DNA of 64,000 bases from Hemicordylus capensis (lineage: Eukaryota > Chordata > Lepidosauria > Squamata > Cordylidae), in contig NC_069658.1 of assembly GCF_027244095.1 (NCBI RefSeq), positions 419,580,687 through 419,644,686 of the forward strand, written 5' to 3'. Below, one piece after another: positions 32,675-43,985 of this stretch. The position numbers were made by a program, and so were the translations under genes. The notes beneath the pieces are model-generated. The model saw nothing but the letters and a program-made list of their open reading frames with translations, did no database searches and was not told the DNA's origin. The stretch's first letter is position 1. Each line of letters begins with the position of its first letter.

Positions 32675-32903
32675 TATTATTATTATTATTACTACATTTA
32701 TATCCCGCTCTTTCTCCAAGGAGCCCAGAGCGGTGTACTACATACTTAAGTTTCTCTTTCACAACAACCCTGTGAAGTAGGTTAGGCTGAGAGAGAAGTG
32801 ACTGGCCCAGAGTCACCCAGCTAGTATCATGGCTGAATGGGGATTTGAACTTGGGCCTCCCCGGTCCTAGTCCAGCACTCTAACCACTATACCACGCTGG
32901 CTT
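32675..32903 (-). mobile_element. tRNA-derived SINE, good copy
   Basis: In reverse: AGCCAGCGTGGTATAGTGGT (box A region), GTTCAAATCCCCATTCAGCC (box B), AGAGTCACTGG-like middle, CTCACAGGGTTGTTGTG-like tail words, then GAGCGGGATATAAATGTAGT and an (ATA)n run. Confidence 0.85.
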
Positions 32904-33220
32904 TGAGGGTTGGGAGACACACTAGCACTTCAGAGAAGCCTTGCAAGACCACTCTTTCCCTGTTCAAAGTGTAATTTTGTGTGGGGATCATAGTGCTTAT
33001 AATTTGAAAAAAGAACGGGCCCTCCAGGTCCTTTGGTGTGTCCCAGTTGTTCCCTTACCCAAACAGGTAGGCTTTTTTTTGAGGAAGGCATGGCCGGTCA
33101 AACTGGCAAGTTGAACTAGCAGCAAGGGCAAGTGATTAACTATATTTTGAGTAGGGTTGCCAGTTTGCCCAAAGTGACATTTTCCCCTCCAGCTTTTTTC
33201 AATTTTCTCAGGAGAACAGG
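32904..33220. other. No gene seen
   Basis: Nothing recognised. Confidence 0.35.
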
Positions 33221-33478
33221 TAAAGATAAAGTGAGCCGTCAAGTCAGTGTCAACTCCTGGCAACCACAGAGCCATGTGGTTTTCTTGGGTAGAATACAGG
33301 AGGGGTTTACCATTGCCTTCTCCTATGCAGTATGAGGTGATGCCTTTTAGCATCATCCTATATTGTTGCTGCCTGATATAGGTGTTTCCCATAGTCTGGA
33401 AAACATAGCAACAGGATTTGAACCAGCAGCCTCTGGCTTGCTAGTCAGGTCATTTCCCCGCTGCACCATTACGTGGCT
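33221..33478 (-). mobile_element. tRNA-derived SINE, second lizard family
   Basis: Read in reverse it has a tRNA-like head near 33478 (AGCCACGTAATGGTGCAGCG), box-B-like GGTTCAAATCCTGTTGC, the middle GGGAAACACCTATATCAGGC and the tail TGACTTGACGGCTCACTTTA. Partial copies are at 50.7, 57.75 and 62.6 kb. Confidence 0.8.
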
Positions 33479-33714
33479 GGAGGGCAGGTAGCAAAAGTTA
33501 ATCTGAGGCTGCTGTTGGGCTCCATCCCTGTGAGCTGGGCTTCACCCCTGTGTGTCTCAGGCAAGACATAAAATGCTGCTCATACCTTCCACCCGGCTTT
33601 CCTCCCTTTTTTTCAAAGTGGGGGAGCAGGAGGGCATCTTGCTGCCTCACAGTCACTCCAATCTGTCTTCTTGAGGTGACCATCTCACATTGCCTCATGG
33701 AAGGGCTGCCCCTG
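33479..33714. mobile_element. Possible hAT end
   Basis: The right edge in reverse is CAGGGGCAGCCCTTCCATGA, close to the reverse of 40795-40816 (CAGGCGGCTCTTCCATGAGG). No left end or target duplication was found. Confidence 0.35.
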
Positions 33715-34867
33715 TCTAGAAGGTGGTTGGATTAAACTTGAAACGACCAGACTTTTTAAAAGAGAGGAGTTCACATTCTCACCCCATCTCTACTCCTAAT
33801 GTGCTCATTTATCCAATCTCCTTTAACAGAGGGGACATCAGGAGGTCTTCTCCCTTTGCATGCTGTTGCAAGCATTATAATTTTTGTAGAAGAGCCTCTC
33901 ACACATGATGTAGATATAACACTATTATACATACAACACCTATCAAATAATCTTTTTTATCTTTCAGAAATGAAGGTTTAGATCATGCCTTGGTGCAAGG
34001 CAGAGTAGGTACACAGAAGCCTTGTTTGATATATTCAGGATATTGCTGTTTGATCTCTGATGCATCCAGATGCAATATGTTCTCCGAGGCTTCCTCTTCT
34101 CACTTTCTCTCTTCTTTTTATAAAAAGAAATTGTTTTTGAAGTCCATTTACCTTTTGCCAGTTTACACACGAGGAGGATCTGGCCTAGCAATGCAATAAC
34201 AGGACTTCCCAGGGTTCTCAAGAAAACAAAACAAAACAAAAAGAAATAAAGGAGAAAAATACACACTGTGAAACTTCCAGTGGACTGACTGAGATCCTAT
34301 CTGGATCAAACTGAGAACAGTCTCTTTACATCTTGAATATATCAAAGACTAAGGCAGGAAGACTAAGGTTGTTTGTGAGATCATTCTGACTGAGACTTGG
34401 AAGGGAGGGGGGGTGGAATCAAAGAGAATATGTTAAGTCTCTTTGCAGATTAAATCATTACAAGAGAAATGACATGAAAGGCAGGATTTCTAAGGAGAGA
34501 AAGTTGCGAGCTGTGTAGGAAATTAGTCATGGTCTCTGGAAATGAGACTTTTCGTACCACTTTCTGTCAAATAATTGGAGCTAAACCCGAGTAACTTTGC
34601 AGTGCAATTGGACTGAATCAAAGAAAATGAGCACAATGGCGGCCTGAGACAACATCATGAATGAGCTGAATGGGTCCTCTTAATTTGGGTGATGTGGAAG
34701 ATAATGTTTTATGACTGATTTGGTAAGAACAGGTTTGGGCGTTTAAAACAGTAGAAGCAGGTTTGCGATGAGGTGGCCCTCTTCACTTCTTGGAGTGTAC
34801 CCCTGAGTCTCAAGAATAGCTAGCTATCCAGGGGTAGGGAAAGAGAGGGATTTCAACACCAAATATT
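33715..34867. other. TE-free block; candidate conserved noncoding sequence in part
   Basis: No repeat or open frame with a product. About 34440-34760 has unique-sequence texture. Confidence 0.2.
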
Positions 34868-35000
34868 AGGGCCATTCACACAATCATAATCATGGTAGGA
34901 GAAGCCTCCTGCTCTAATTTGGGAGCTCTGCATGCTCCTGTGTGCCAATTGGGTCTGAGTTAAACCAAGGTTGGAGGCACTGCCCATGCTTATCTGCTAG
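34868..35000. mobile_element. MITE-like fragment
   Basis: GGGCCATTCACACAATCATA matches the AAGGTCATTCACACGACC style of end at 20456. No right end was found. Confidence 0.3.
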
Positions 35001-36831
35001 GCAGCAGGTGGGCCAGAGGGAACTCTCCTAGCCAGCAACTGAATGAGGCAGGAGGAAAAGTTGCTGGTTCCTTATCTGCTTCAAGATGCAGCATAATGGA
35101 GGTCCCCAGATAGCCAAGGGTTCCATTGCCCTTTTCTGCAGCAGTGTCTTGCTCTGAACAGGGGACTCTCATTCATTCATTCATTCATTCATGACTAGAG
35201 AACCTACAAGGTCCCTTCCAACACTAAAATCCAGTGATTCTATGAAACTGTTCTCACAACCAGCCTAACCCTGCCTGTGCTGCCCCAGTCAGGGTTAGGC
35301 TGGCCATGAGAAGTGGTGGGAGCCTTGTGAATCCCTCCGCTCCCTGCCCACCTAACCCCCTTAATCAACCCGGCTGTTAGCTGAAGTTATGGGTGCTCTT
35401 GCACCTTTGACTTGGCTACTGGGTATTGGGAGATTGCTTGGGCTTTGTGCAGCCTGAGGAGTCACAGAGTTGGGCTCATAGAACACCTGTCTGAGGGGCA
35501 TGCTGCACGTTGCATTGAGTGATACCTGGAGGCCAGAAAAACAAGTTCCAGCCCCAGATCCCTCCGCCCTGCTTTGCACTTCACGGAGCTGCATGGTGCT
35601 TCGCAGAGTGCTTCGTGGAGCTGCACAGAGCTGCACACGCCGTGTGGGAGGCATGCCGAAGAGGATCTGCTTGGTTGTCTGGGGGAAAGGCAAGATGAAG
35701 GCAGCCTTCCCCCGACACCCTCCACATGTACCCAGGGCAATCTTGTGAACAGCCTCTATGATTATATAATCCTCCCTTTCTTTGGGCTTGAAACACAGCT
35801 GTATCAGATGTTTGTAGTGCTGTTACCTGAGTCCATGGCTGTGTTATCCAATGGAGATTTTGATTGTGCTGGTTGATTGCATTTTAGCATCTTGTTCAGC
35901 TCAGGTGGAGATTCAGGCAGTTTGGGGAGAATAATTGAACATGCTCACCATTGGCTGGTTCTAGGTCATATCATCGCCCCCCTGGCAGGATTGGAATCCC
36001 ATGTGGAAACCTCAGGTGCTTGCATTTGTATCAGAATCTTTGTCTGTTCCCTTTTTGCACTCTGTATGGCTTGGGCTATTACATTGTCTCGCTTATTACA
36101 CCAGATTTTCTCAAGGAACTGAAATTTATCTAAAGTGAAATCCAAAGTAGAGTTTCAGGGTTCCTTCAAGGAGAAATATCAGAGAATCTTCTCAGATGAT
36201 TTCTCCACATCCCAACCTCTAGGTCTTTGCATCATCATTTTGGAACATCTTCCAAGTGTCTCAGTGGTTTTGCATTTGTCAAAATAGGACTTTTGGTTTT
36301 CCTTTCTTTGAAGTCCCTGTCAAAGACCATAGCCAGTCTTTTATTTATTTGTGGGATAACAAAGGATTCCCCCCACCCCGTTCTGCTATGGAGATAAAAG
36401 GGGTATGTTAAGAAAGAAACCAAAAGCCTAACACAGGGAGGAATATCCCTCTTTGCCAAATTAACACATCTCTCAAATTAGCTGCCAATAACCTGAGTGA
36501 GCAATTCTTTCAAGCCCTCTGTTTATGATGTCTTCTCAGTGATGCTTTATTTCTTCTCACCTGAGACAACTCAGCTTTTCGCTGCTCTAGCTATGGGGAC
36601 ATGGCTCAAGAGGACAGTGTATGCTATCAACTCAGGAAGAATGTTACTTTTTAGTCTGCCAGTAGACAAAGTCCATCAACACAATTAGCCTAAGTGAAAA
36701 AAGATTTTTAGCCTACTTTCCTTAAGGAAAGTAAACTTATGAGATCATCCAGCATTCTCTCTCTGTGTGTGTGTGTGTCTGTGTGTGTCTGTGTCCATGT
36801 GTGTCCCACCCCCTGCTTTCAACTTCACAAT
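35001..36831. other. No gene seen
   Basis: An (ATTC)n run lies at about 35169-35192. GCCTAACCCTGCCTGTGC and its inverted match CAGGGTTAGGCTGGC near 35262-35310 look like a MITE remnant. A (TG)n-rich stretch lies at 36762-36800. Short frames have no product. Confidence 0.35.
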
Positions 36832-37410
36832 ACCTGGACCAGTATGAACCAAACTGAGTACAGTTGTAGAGACACCTCAATGGCATAGTTTGTGATGATG
36901 TCATCCACCCCGATTCAAGATGGCGGACGTATGGACATTTGAGGTGCAAGTGGGCTAACTGGTGGAATGTTTAACTGATTAGAACCAAATTTGATACTGC
37001 TGTAGTGAGTTACACATAGGGATGGCTCAAGGGTATAGTTTGTAATTATGTCATCTACCCCAGTTTAATATGGCAAGTGCGTAAACATTTGAGGTGCAAA
37101 TGGGCTAACTTGTGGACTGTCTAACCGATTTGAACCAAATTTGCCACAGATGTAGGGACACATAGGGACAGCTCAGGGGCATGGTTTGTAATGATGTAAT
37201 ATATCCTGATTCAAGATGGTGGATGCATGAATGGTTGAGGCACAAGTGAGTTAATTTGTGGACTGCCTAACTGATTTGAACCAAATTTGGTACTGTTGCT
37301 GTGAGTGACACATAGGGACACCTCAAAAGTGTAGTTTGTGATGATGTCATCCACCCCAATTCAAGACAGAGGATGTGTGAACGTTTAAGGCTGAGATGGG
37401 CTAACTTGTG
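36832..37410 (+). repeat. Tandem repeat, four units of about 136-150 bp
   Basis: GAACCAA recurs at 36846, 36982, 37132 and 37278, giving spacings of 136, 150 and 146. Each unit carries AACCAAATTTGRTACTG-like, CACATAGGGACACCTCA-like, TAGTTTGTGATGATGTCATC-like and TTCAAGATGGCGGA-like words. The units are roughly 75-85% alike by eye. No known TE was recognised. Confidence 0.8.
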
Positions 37411-38203
37411 AGGATGGTAATCATCAATTAAGATTATAGTGAATGGAAAGTAGGCAGATTAGTGCTTACCAGAACAACTTGTTAAGTGAATCCAACTGCA
37501 GTAGTCGGAGTTTGACAGACAAGAGAAGAATGGATATTTTTCTCAGCCTCTACACTCCCTCTCTTTCTCCATCTCTCTCTGGATTCAGGACTAGTTTCTG
37601 CATCTGCTGTGGAAATTCCCTAGAGTCTCTGCAACTTCAGTCAAAGAATGAAGGATCTTCACTCAGCAGAGTCCATATTTCTGAAGTGATTACACTAGCT
37701 GCTGGTTAAGTCTTTTCAAAAGGATGAATTTCAAAGCCAGACTAGGACAGACAGTATTTTTGTTTCTCCCAAAGATACAGAAATTCTCCATGTAATAGAG
37801 TGTGCTGGCAGGCTTGTTTTTATTTTGAATGAATAACCACTGTCCTCACTGGAGAATTTAATTAGCGAGTAAGGGATTAGAAGAGGAAGAGAGACACATC
37901 CTTTGAAGGCTTGTGAGGGCTGTCGGTCTCCTGATCCCTTCTTTCTCGGCATGCGTTGTCATTATTGTAAACACTGAGCGGTCAATTATTTGTGCTAAGG
38001 GGTGGTACATAAAATCCAGAGCACTTTCATGTGATGCATTGGTACCACACGGGGGAATGCAAAATGTGACCAGCTGCAGTCCCCTCCAGCTGCAGTTTTC
38101 CCGTGATAATTCCCTCTATTATTGTAGAAATGATAGAAGGGAATGTATTATGAAAATTTACAGGGTGAAACTTCCCAGTTTGGGGGCTTGGTTCTGAATC
38201 ATC

Positions 38204-38205
<2 letters not shown>
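37411..38205. other. No gene seen
   Basis: Nothing recognised. Confidence 0.4.

Positions 38206-38240
<35 letters not shown>
38206..38240. repeat. (ATC)n microsatellite
   Basis: About eleven ATC units, directly beside a hAT MITE. Confidence 0.9.
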
Positions 38241-38244
<4 letters not shown>

Positions 38245-38245
38245 T

Positions 38246-38346
38246 CAGGGGTCCCAACCTGTGGTGCTCCAGATGATGATGAACTATAATTCCCACCATC
38301 CCCATCTACAATTTACATCTGGAATACCACAGGTTGAGAACCTCTG
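38246..38346. mobile_element. Small hAT MITE (MER5-like), 101 bp
   Basis: The ends CAGGGGTCCCAACCTGTGG and, in reverse, CAGAGGTTCTCAACCTGTGG. Flanks ATCCAGAT and ATTCAGAC match at 6 of 8. The style resembles the hAT-Charlie/MER5 group. Confidence 0.75.
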
Positions 38347-38639
38347 ATTCAGACTAATGGTGTAAGAGGGGAAGAAAGTTTTGCTTGCACAACATGGGAG
38401 GGGCGATTTATAGTGGTTTCCCCCTTACCTCTACTGCCCCAATGCCCTGCCCCAAAATATGTTCCTGTGGGCTGCGGGGCCATCAGGGACATGTTTAGAT
38501 GGGCATCGGAGACAGCAGAAAGGGGAGATAACCAAATACCCTCCTTTACCCATTGCTGTTAATTGCTGTTAAAATGGTTATTACTGGAACAAAAATACCC
38601 CCTTTCAATACAATCTGGGATTTGGCTAATATGTCAGAA
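38347..38639. other. No gene seen
   Basis: Nothing recognised. Confidence 0.35.
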
Positions 38640-39090
38640 GACAACACAGAGAAGCTATTCCCATGACCAGAAGAAATCGGGCTAAGGGAGCCTAGCCTGG
38701 TTTCTCCTGGACATCTGCTGCCGTGGGAGCTGCACGGCTCCCAGCAGCAAACTACCAAAAGTACCCCTCCCCTTAAATGAGGTTAGCGGAGTGAGCGCTC
38801 CGCTAACCCCATTTAGTTGATCATGTGCTGCCATGGCGCAGGTCTGTGCCACTGCAACACATGAGGAGACCCCTGACAGGAGGCTAAAACAAGCCTCCCG
38901 GCCCTGGGGGTCTCTCCAGAATGCCCCCGTGCTCATGTGGGGCATCCTGGAACTTCCAGGGGCCGGCTGGCCCCCAATCCCCGCTGCCCCTGCCGGCTCT
39001 GTGGCCAGCAATTGTGTAGGCAGCTGATCCGGCCGCCCAGGGACGGCTCCGTGCACCAACCCTAATGGCACTTCACACCATTGGCGTGAA
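38640..39090. mobile_element. Degraded MITE-like sequence
   Basis: GGGCTAAGGGAGCCTAGCC, TGCACGGCTCCCAGCAG and a perfect inverted word GGAGTGAGCGCTCC. It shares word order with 2257-2465 and 39596-39990. Its GC richness allows a 141-codon minus frame with no recognised product. Confidence 0.4.
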
Positions 39091-39595
39091 TATCTATGGT
39101 GCCTCATAGATAATCATTTTAACAAGGAAATGGGTCTTGTTGGCAATATAATGGGATGATAAATTTCAAGATAATGCAAATCCATTAATTTTGTTCTCTA
39201 TGGTATAATTTTTCACTAAGGAAAAAAAAGAAGAAGAAATGGTATTTTGCCACTATATTTGAGTGGGATATGCATTATATCCTCATAGGCATATGTGTAG
39301 TGTGGGCTGCATTGAATGGAGGTCTTTCTGACTGTATGCATCAGCCCCAAGAGTCTGGGGAATAATATATTATTCAGTACACAGCAAACTCAGTTTCCTA
39401 TTTTATACATGTATAATCCTCCCGCCTGAACCAGACTGATGATTCACAGTCTAAACCATCAGACTGGTCACAATTGTGGTCAATTGTGGTCACAAGTCAA
39501 TTACCTCCAAAAGTGTGTGATGCCTTTATACGCATGAGAAGAAAAGGATGCTGATGCTCTACATTATTAGTATTGGGGAGGGGGATGATCCACAT
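39091..39595. other. No gene seen
   Basis: GGTCACAATTGTGGTCAATT near 39466 is a short local duplication; otherwise nothing. Confidence 0.35.
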
Positions 39596-39990
39596 AGAAG
39601 CGATTCACATACGCACCGAAAACCAGGCTAAGGAAACCCAGCCTGGTTTTCGGTGCATGTGTGTACTGCCAGGAGCTGTGCAGTATGGTGTGGCATGTGT
39701 GGTGTGGCATGGCGGTATGCCCGCTTAGGGAACCCGATGCTTACCAGGGCTTTGAGCACGAGGTGCCCAATAAGCAGGCTAGATGCTCATGTGTTGGTGT
39801 CACCCTGCACCTACACACAGGTAACCTCCTGGTGGATATCGAGAGGCTCGCCATAATGCATTATGGGAAGCTCTGGGGGCTTCCCAGCCCCTAAACCTCC
39901 CTGCTCCCTCCCTGCTACTGGCAGAAGCCAGCAATCATCTGGATGGCTGATCCATCTGCCCAGCAACCTGGACAGGATCTTCTGTGGGGG
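39596..39990. mobile_element. MITE-like element with a terminal hairpin
   Basis: GAAAACCAGGCTAAGG faces CCCAGCCTGGTTTTC at 39618-39654, and ATTCACATACGCACCG opens it. It belongs with the elements at 2.26 and 38.64 kb. Confidence 0.45.
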
Positions 39991-40636
39991 AGGTAAACTT
40001 TTTGTGGCTTCCTCCCCTCACCCCGTTCAAGCCCATTCTCCAATTGTAAGAATGGGCTCATAGAGTTAAATGTTAACCCATTAGTCCAAGACACTTCCAA
40101 AGTCATGGCATGAAGGAGAAATGTACCCCATTGGTCTCCCAGCCTTACTTACAATATGATGGATCAAAATGTCCACATTCTCTTCTGCAAATTATTTCAT
40201 GTTTAAATGTACTTAACATGTACTCAAGCACATACACATGTAGTATTTGCACAGTGGTAGCCCAGGACTTATTTGGGCCTGAGGCAGGGTGCCAAATTCC
40301 ATCACCCCTTTTCTTGAAAAAAGCTGCCACTTCCACTTGGTTTCATGCATGCACCTGCACTCCCCTCTGCCTCCTCTTCCTTCTTTGTGGGAGCAACACT
40401 GCTGCCATGCAATGCACACTCGCCTCCATTTCCTCCCTGATTTGCTGATGGTAGATATAAAGAAGGGGAAGGAAGCAGAAGATAAAATGAGGAAAGGACC
40501 TTAGCTCACTGGAGAAACTCTATAAAACATGCTCTAACACCAATTCCCCATTTCCTTTCCTGCTTCCTCCCCCTTCTCATTATCAGCCAGTGGCAAATAA
40601 AGAGGACATGGAGCAGTGTGCGTGCAAGTCTTGCAG
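39991..40636. other. No gene seen; possibly old hAT interior
   Basis: GTGGTAGCCCAGGACTTATT near 40254 may be a decayed hAT end. Nothing else. Confidence 0.25.
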
Positions 40637-40816
40637 CAGTGGTGAAGCTAGGGAGGGTTGGGAGGAGAGAAGCAGCTCTTTGTGAAGTGGTGGCTGTGCA
40701 GTACGGTAAAGAAAGGCAGGTGAGATAGCAGGGGGACATCTTTCCACTCTGCTGGAGTTACAGTAATTGGTCACTTGAGGCAACCACCTCACCTGGCCTC
40801 ATGGAAGAGCCGCCTG
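40637..40816. mobile_element. hAT-like short element or fragment
   Basis: The left edge CAGTGGTGAAGCTAGGG and the reverse of the right edge CAGGCGGCTCTTCCATGAGG are both hAT-like. I found no target duplication. Confidence 0.4.
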
Positions 40817-41690
40817 TGTTAGGCATGGCATCAATATGTCCAGCTGGGCAGCAATAGGGTTTAAGATTACATGAATCTGGAGTGGCCCACATTCAAATGT
40901 GTCAGAGTGCACATGTTATGCTTACATGGGTGTTTTACTCATGCTTGCATAAGTTGGACTCAAGACTTCTTATTGGGGTTTACACATGGTCACATGCATA
41001 TTGTTTCTGACCCATAGTAGACCAATACTAAAATCATATTGGTGGATTAGAGTATCTCTGTTTATGGTAACCTTCAGGGGAAGAGCATACTAAGAGGTAT
41101 GAATTCATCTGTACAAAAGAGGAGACACACGTTTGAACACTTCTGGGTCTAAACAGCATGAATGGGAGGCCAGACTTGGAGTAATCTCCTCAGAATGAAG
41201 TCCATTTTTCATCTTAACCCTTCTCAGTGGAGACATCTCCTATAAATAAACATGTGTAAGTTATTGCCAGCATGCTCTGCTTTATTAATTTTGTGTAGAG
41301 CAAGTTGGCTTTTGCAGAGGTTAATTTTCTGAACGGGGAAGAAAATGGCACTTCACCAATCAGAAAATAAATAATTGTGTTGAGGTCTCAGTTCATTATA
41401 TTTAATTCTGCCAAGTCTTGCAGGCTCCAGAGACACAGTGACAGCTCTGAGAAACAATTATTTTCCACGAGCTAGCCCAGCTATTTCTATGGTGTGTTTT
41501 TGCAGTAGCTACAGGAGAATCTATTTCTGTTAATGACAGCAGCAGCTTGGTTTAGTTTACTGTATATAGCACCAAGGAATCTCACCCAATTCCACACTAT
41601 CAATTTTTGCATCAGAAGAAGTGAAATATGGATGCTTGAGAATGACCCAGGCTGCAATTCTAAACATAATTCATAGTCAGGATGCAGTGC
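40817..41690. other. TE-free block; candidate conserved noncoding sequence in part
   Basis: About 41240-41560 has unique texture and no repeat. Function is inference. Confidence 0.2.
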
Positions 41691-41806
41691 AGTGCAGTGA
41701 ATACATTAAGTTGCCTTATATTGAGTCTGTCCATTGGTCCACCTAGTTCAATCTCTGCACTGACTGGCAGTGACTCTCCGGGGTTTTATACAGGAGTCTT
41801 TCCCAG
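41691..41806 (-). mobile_element. tRNA-Ala-headed SINE, part 1 (split)
   Basis: The body in reverse, TTGCCTTATATTGAGTCTGT to CAGGAGTCTTTCCCAG, is interrupted by an LTR-like insert; it resumes at 42383. Confidence 0.75.
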
Positions 41807-42382
41807 TGTCTGGTGAGATCATCTGCCACCCTTACTGGTGCCTCCATGGTAGCATCTCCTGGGGCTGACGGAACTCTGGGGGCAGGCCACAGCCTGGGAG
41901 GCAAGAAGGTAGCAGAGCCTCCCAGGTCAAGCAGGGCACTGGAGGCTATGGGTGGTGTGGACAGCTGGGAGGTGCTAATGGAGAGGAGGGCCGGCTCAGG
42001 GACAGAGGAGGAGGTGCATCACAATGACATCAGTGCTGCGCCTCAAGGTGAAGGGAGGGGGCTGAGTGAGGGAGAGGGGGGGGGAAGGGATGCCACAGCT
42101 GACACCTGTACAAGCTTAATCGGGGTAATAAAGTAGGGTGGAGTCCTAATTAAGGGTGGCTGGAGTTGTGCAGCATGTGAAGGGGCATATTGAAAGGGAG
42201 ACTGCCAGTGATGGGCAGAAAGAGAGAGTGTCACAGGCCTCCGGTGAGAGGCTGTGTTGGTGACCAATACGTGCCAAGGGGGAGGACTAGGGTGACAAGT
42301 AACCCCTCCCCCTGTTTATTCTGAGGCCTGACCCCCAAGGACCCTCCTTGCAGCCGGGACGGGGTGGACTCGCTTAGATACA
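41807..42382. mobile_element. LTR-like fossil (probable solo LTR) inside a SINE
   Basis: A 576-bp insert opens with TGTCTGG, closes with GATACA and contains an AATAAA. CAG on both sides is a short possible target duplication. Its second half carries GGTGACAAGTAACCCCTCCC and CTGAGGCCTGAC, close to the end of the LTR-like element at 59530-61818. No internal gene is present. Non-functional; age moderate. Confidence 0.45.
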
Positions 42383-42470
42383 CAGCCCTACCTAGAAATG
42401 CCAGGGACTGAACCTGGGACCTTCTGCAGGCAAAGCAGGTGCTCTACCACTCCACAAGGGCCCCATCGGC
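42383..42470 (-). mobile_element. tRNA-Ala-headed SINE, part 2
   Basis: CAGCCCTACCTAGAAATGCC, then GAACCTGGGACCTTCTGCAG and GCTCTACCACTCCACAAGGG: the T-arm and head of the SINE begun at 41691. Confidence 0.8.
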
Positions 42471-42915
42471 AAGTGAAGACTGTGGGACTGACTTGTGACC
42501 ACACGTGCCCAAGTTTGCACTCGAAGTGCTATAAGCTCGGATTGAAGCTATTCTTGGAGTCTCTCCCCCTCACCCCCAATATGTTTCGTACTATCAAGAC
42601 ATTCAAATCCCCAGGACTGATTTCAATGGTCTCCTGGCAATTGATGCTGATTCCTGGAGACTCCATGCCAGTCCTGGAGAGTTGACAGTCCTAGATGGTG
42701 TCCGGTTTGGTGATCAGAGCAAGCTGCAATTGGCTGGGTTTGAATCTTTCATCACTTACCCGAACACATAGCCCACCCCATCCCAAGGATTTAGGACAGG
42801 TAGCGATATGCTAATTGTTCTCCCCTATGCCTCCTAAACCCTGGCCATAAAAAGCCAGCTTGGGAAAGAAAATGTTAGAGTGCTTCTGGAAGATGCACTG
42901 GCTAAGGGGAAACAA
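42471..42915. other. No gene seen
   Basis: Nothing recognised. Confidence 0.35.
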
Positions 42916-43063
42916 CAAGAACGTTCCTCTGTAACAACAACACATGTTTTATGTTATTGTTAACTGCCCAGAGACGAAGATTTGGGGCGGTGTACAAATT
43001 TGATAAATAAATAAATAATAAACATTTAATAAACATCAAGAACATTCCTCTGTAACAACACAT
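42916..43063 (+). mobile_element. Very short LINE 3' end with long target duplication
   Basis: CAAGAACGTTCCTCTGTAAC at 42916 recurs as CAAGAACATTCCTCTGTAAC at 43037, a duplication of about 24 bp. Between them lies about 95 bp of LINE tail: TTGTTAACTGCCCAGAGACG, TTTGGGGCGGTGTACAAATT, (AAAT)n. This is an extremely 5'-truncated insertion. Confidence 0.8.
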
Positions 43064-43081
43064 ATTTCTATACCACTTTTC
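43064..43081 (-). mobile_element. L2-tailed SINE-like repeat, small part left of an L1 insert
   Basis: TCTATACCACTTTT is the reverse of the tail; it continues at 43501. Confidence 0.5.
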
Positions 43082-43500
43082 TTTTTCTTTTTTCTTTTTA
43101 AATATTTTTACTGAAAGATAAAAAAGCAAACTAAGCATAAATACATCTCTTGAAATATCAAGAAACATAGTATAGATAGATCTTTCAGAGTTTGAGACAA
43201 AAAAACCAAAAACAAAAACAAAGCCATAAGAACAGTAAAACAATCGTTGCAGTAATACAAAGTCATAACTTACAAATCAAGGCCAAACCTTGGAAACAAA
43301 TGGTAACCTTGCTGAATACTGAAATTTATAAAAGGTTCCCAGACTAACACGAATGACTCTTCTGAAGAATAATTCATATAAGCTGTGGCCTTGGAAATCG
43401 AAGCATAGTCCCATAATTTCAATAGCCAATCTTCTTTGGATGGGATAACCGGGGGAAGCCAACTGGCGGCATATAAAATCCTAGCTGCTGTAATCATGTA
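43082..43500 (-). mobile_element. L1-clade LINE 3' end, 5'-truncated
   Basis: The reverse strand encodes ITAARILYAASW, KEDWLLKLWDYA and FVLVWEPFINF, which fit the very C-terminus of L1 ORF2. A 3' UTR of about 180 bp and an A-rich tail (AAAAAGAAAAAAGAAAAAG in reverse) follow toward 43082. TATACCACTTTTC (43069-43081) and TATACCACTTCTC (43501-43513) are the target duplication. Confidence 0.8.
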
Positions 43501-43600
43501 TATACCACTTCTCAAGAGTTTCCAAAATGGTTTACATAGAGAAATAACATATAATTAAGACAGATCCCTGTCCTCAAAGGGCTCAAAATCTTAAAAAAGA
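43501..43600 (-). mobile_element. L2-tailed SINE-like repeat, main part
   Basis: TATACCACTTCTCAAGAGTT, AAAATGGTTTACATAGAG and CCTGTCCTCAAAGGGCTC, the reverse of the tail half of the family. Confidence 0.65.
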
Positions 43601-43854
43601 CCCTGCAATCCTGACTTGGCATATACGGCATAATGTTTAGGGAATGCTTTTCTGTAAATTCACGCATCATTGTGGAAATAATGCTGCTGATGACACTATA
43701 AAGGCATATGTCTGTGAAAAAAAGTCATGTTTTCATCCTCGTGGTTGCTTTTGAGTGGAAAGGAAGAGTTCTTTTGTGCTCTTTTTCCAGAGCAAAACAA
43801 TTAAATCCAACCAGGCCTGGCCTGTAACGCAGAGTCTGGCCTGTAACACAGAGT

Positions 43855-43985
43855 CCCAGATGTTGGTCCCAGCTGTTGGTGACTACAACTCCCACAATCC
43901 TCAGCCAATGGCTTGAGCAATTGCAATTGCAATTGGGGATTATGGAAGTTGTAGTCAACCACATCTGGAAATCCCTGCTAGAGGG
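43855..43985. mobile_element. hAT MITE-like element
   Basis: CCAGATGTTGGT and GACTACAACTCCCACAATCC face GGGGATTATGGAAGTTGTAG and AACCACATCTGG. The inner symmetry is good; target duplications are not clear. Confidence 0.55.

Noticed and set aside
36832-37410. CRISPR-like array
   Set aside because: Units are about 146 bp and diverge throughout, with no short exact repeats and unique spacers; the DNA is vertebrate.
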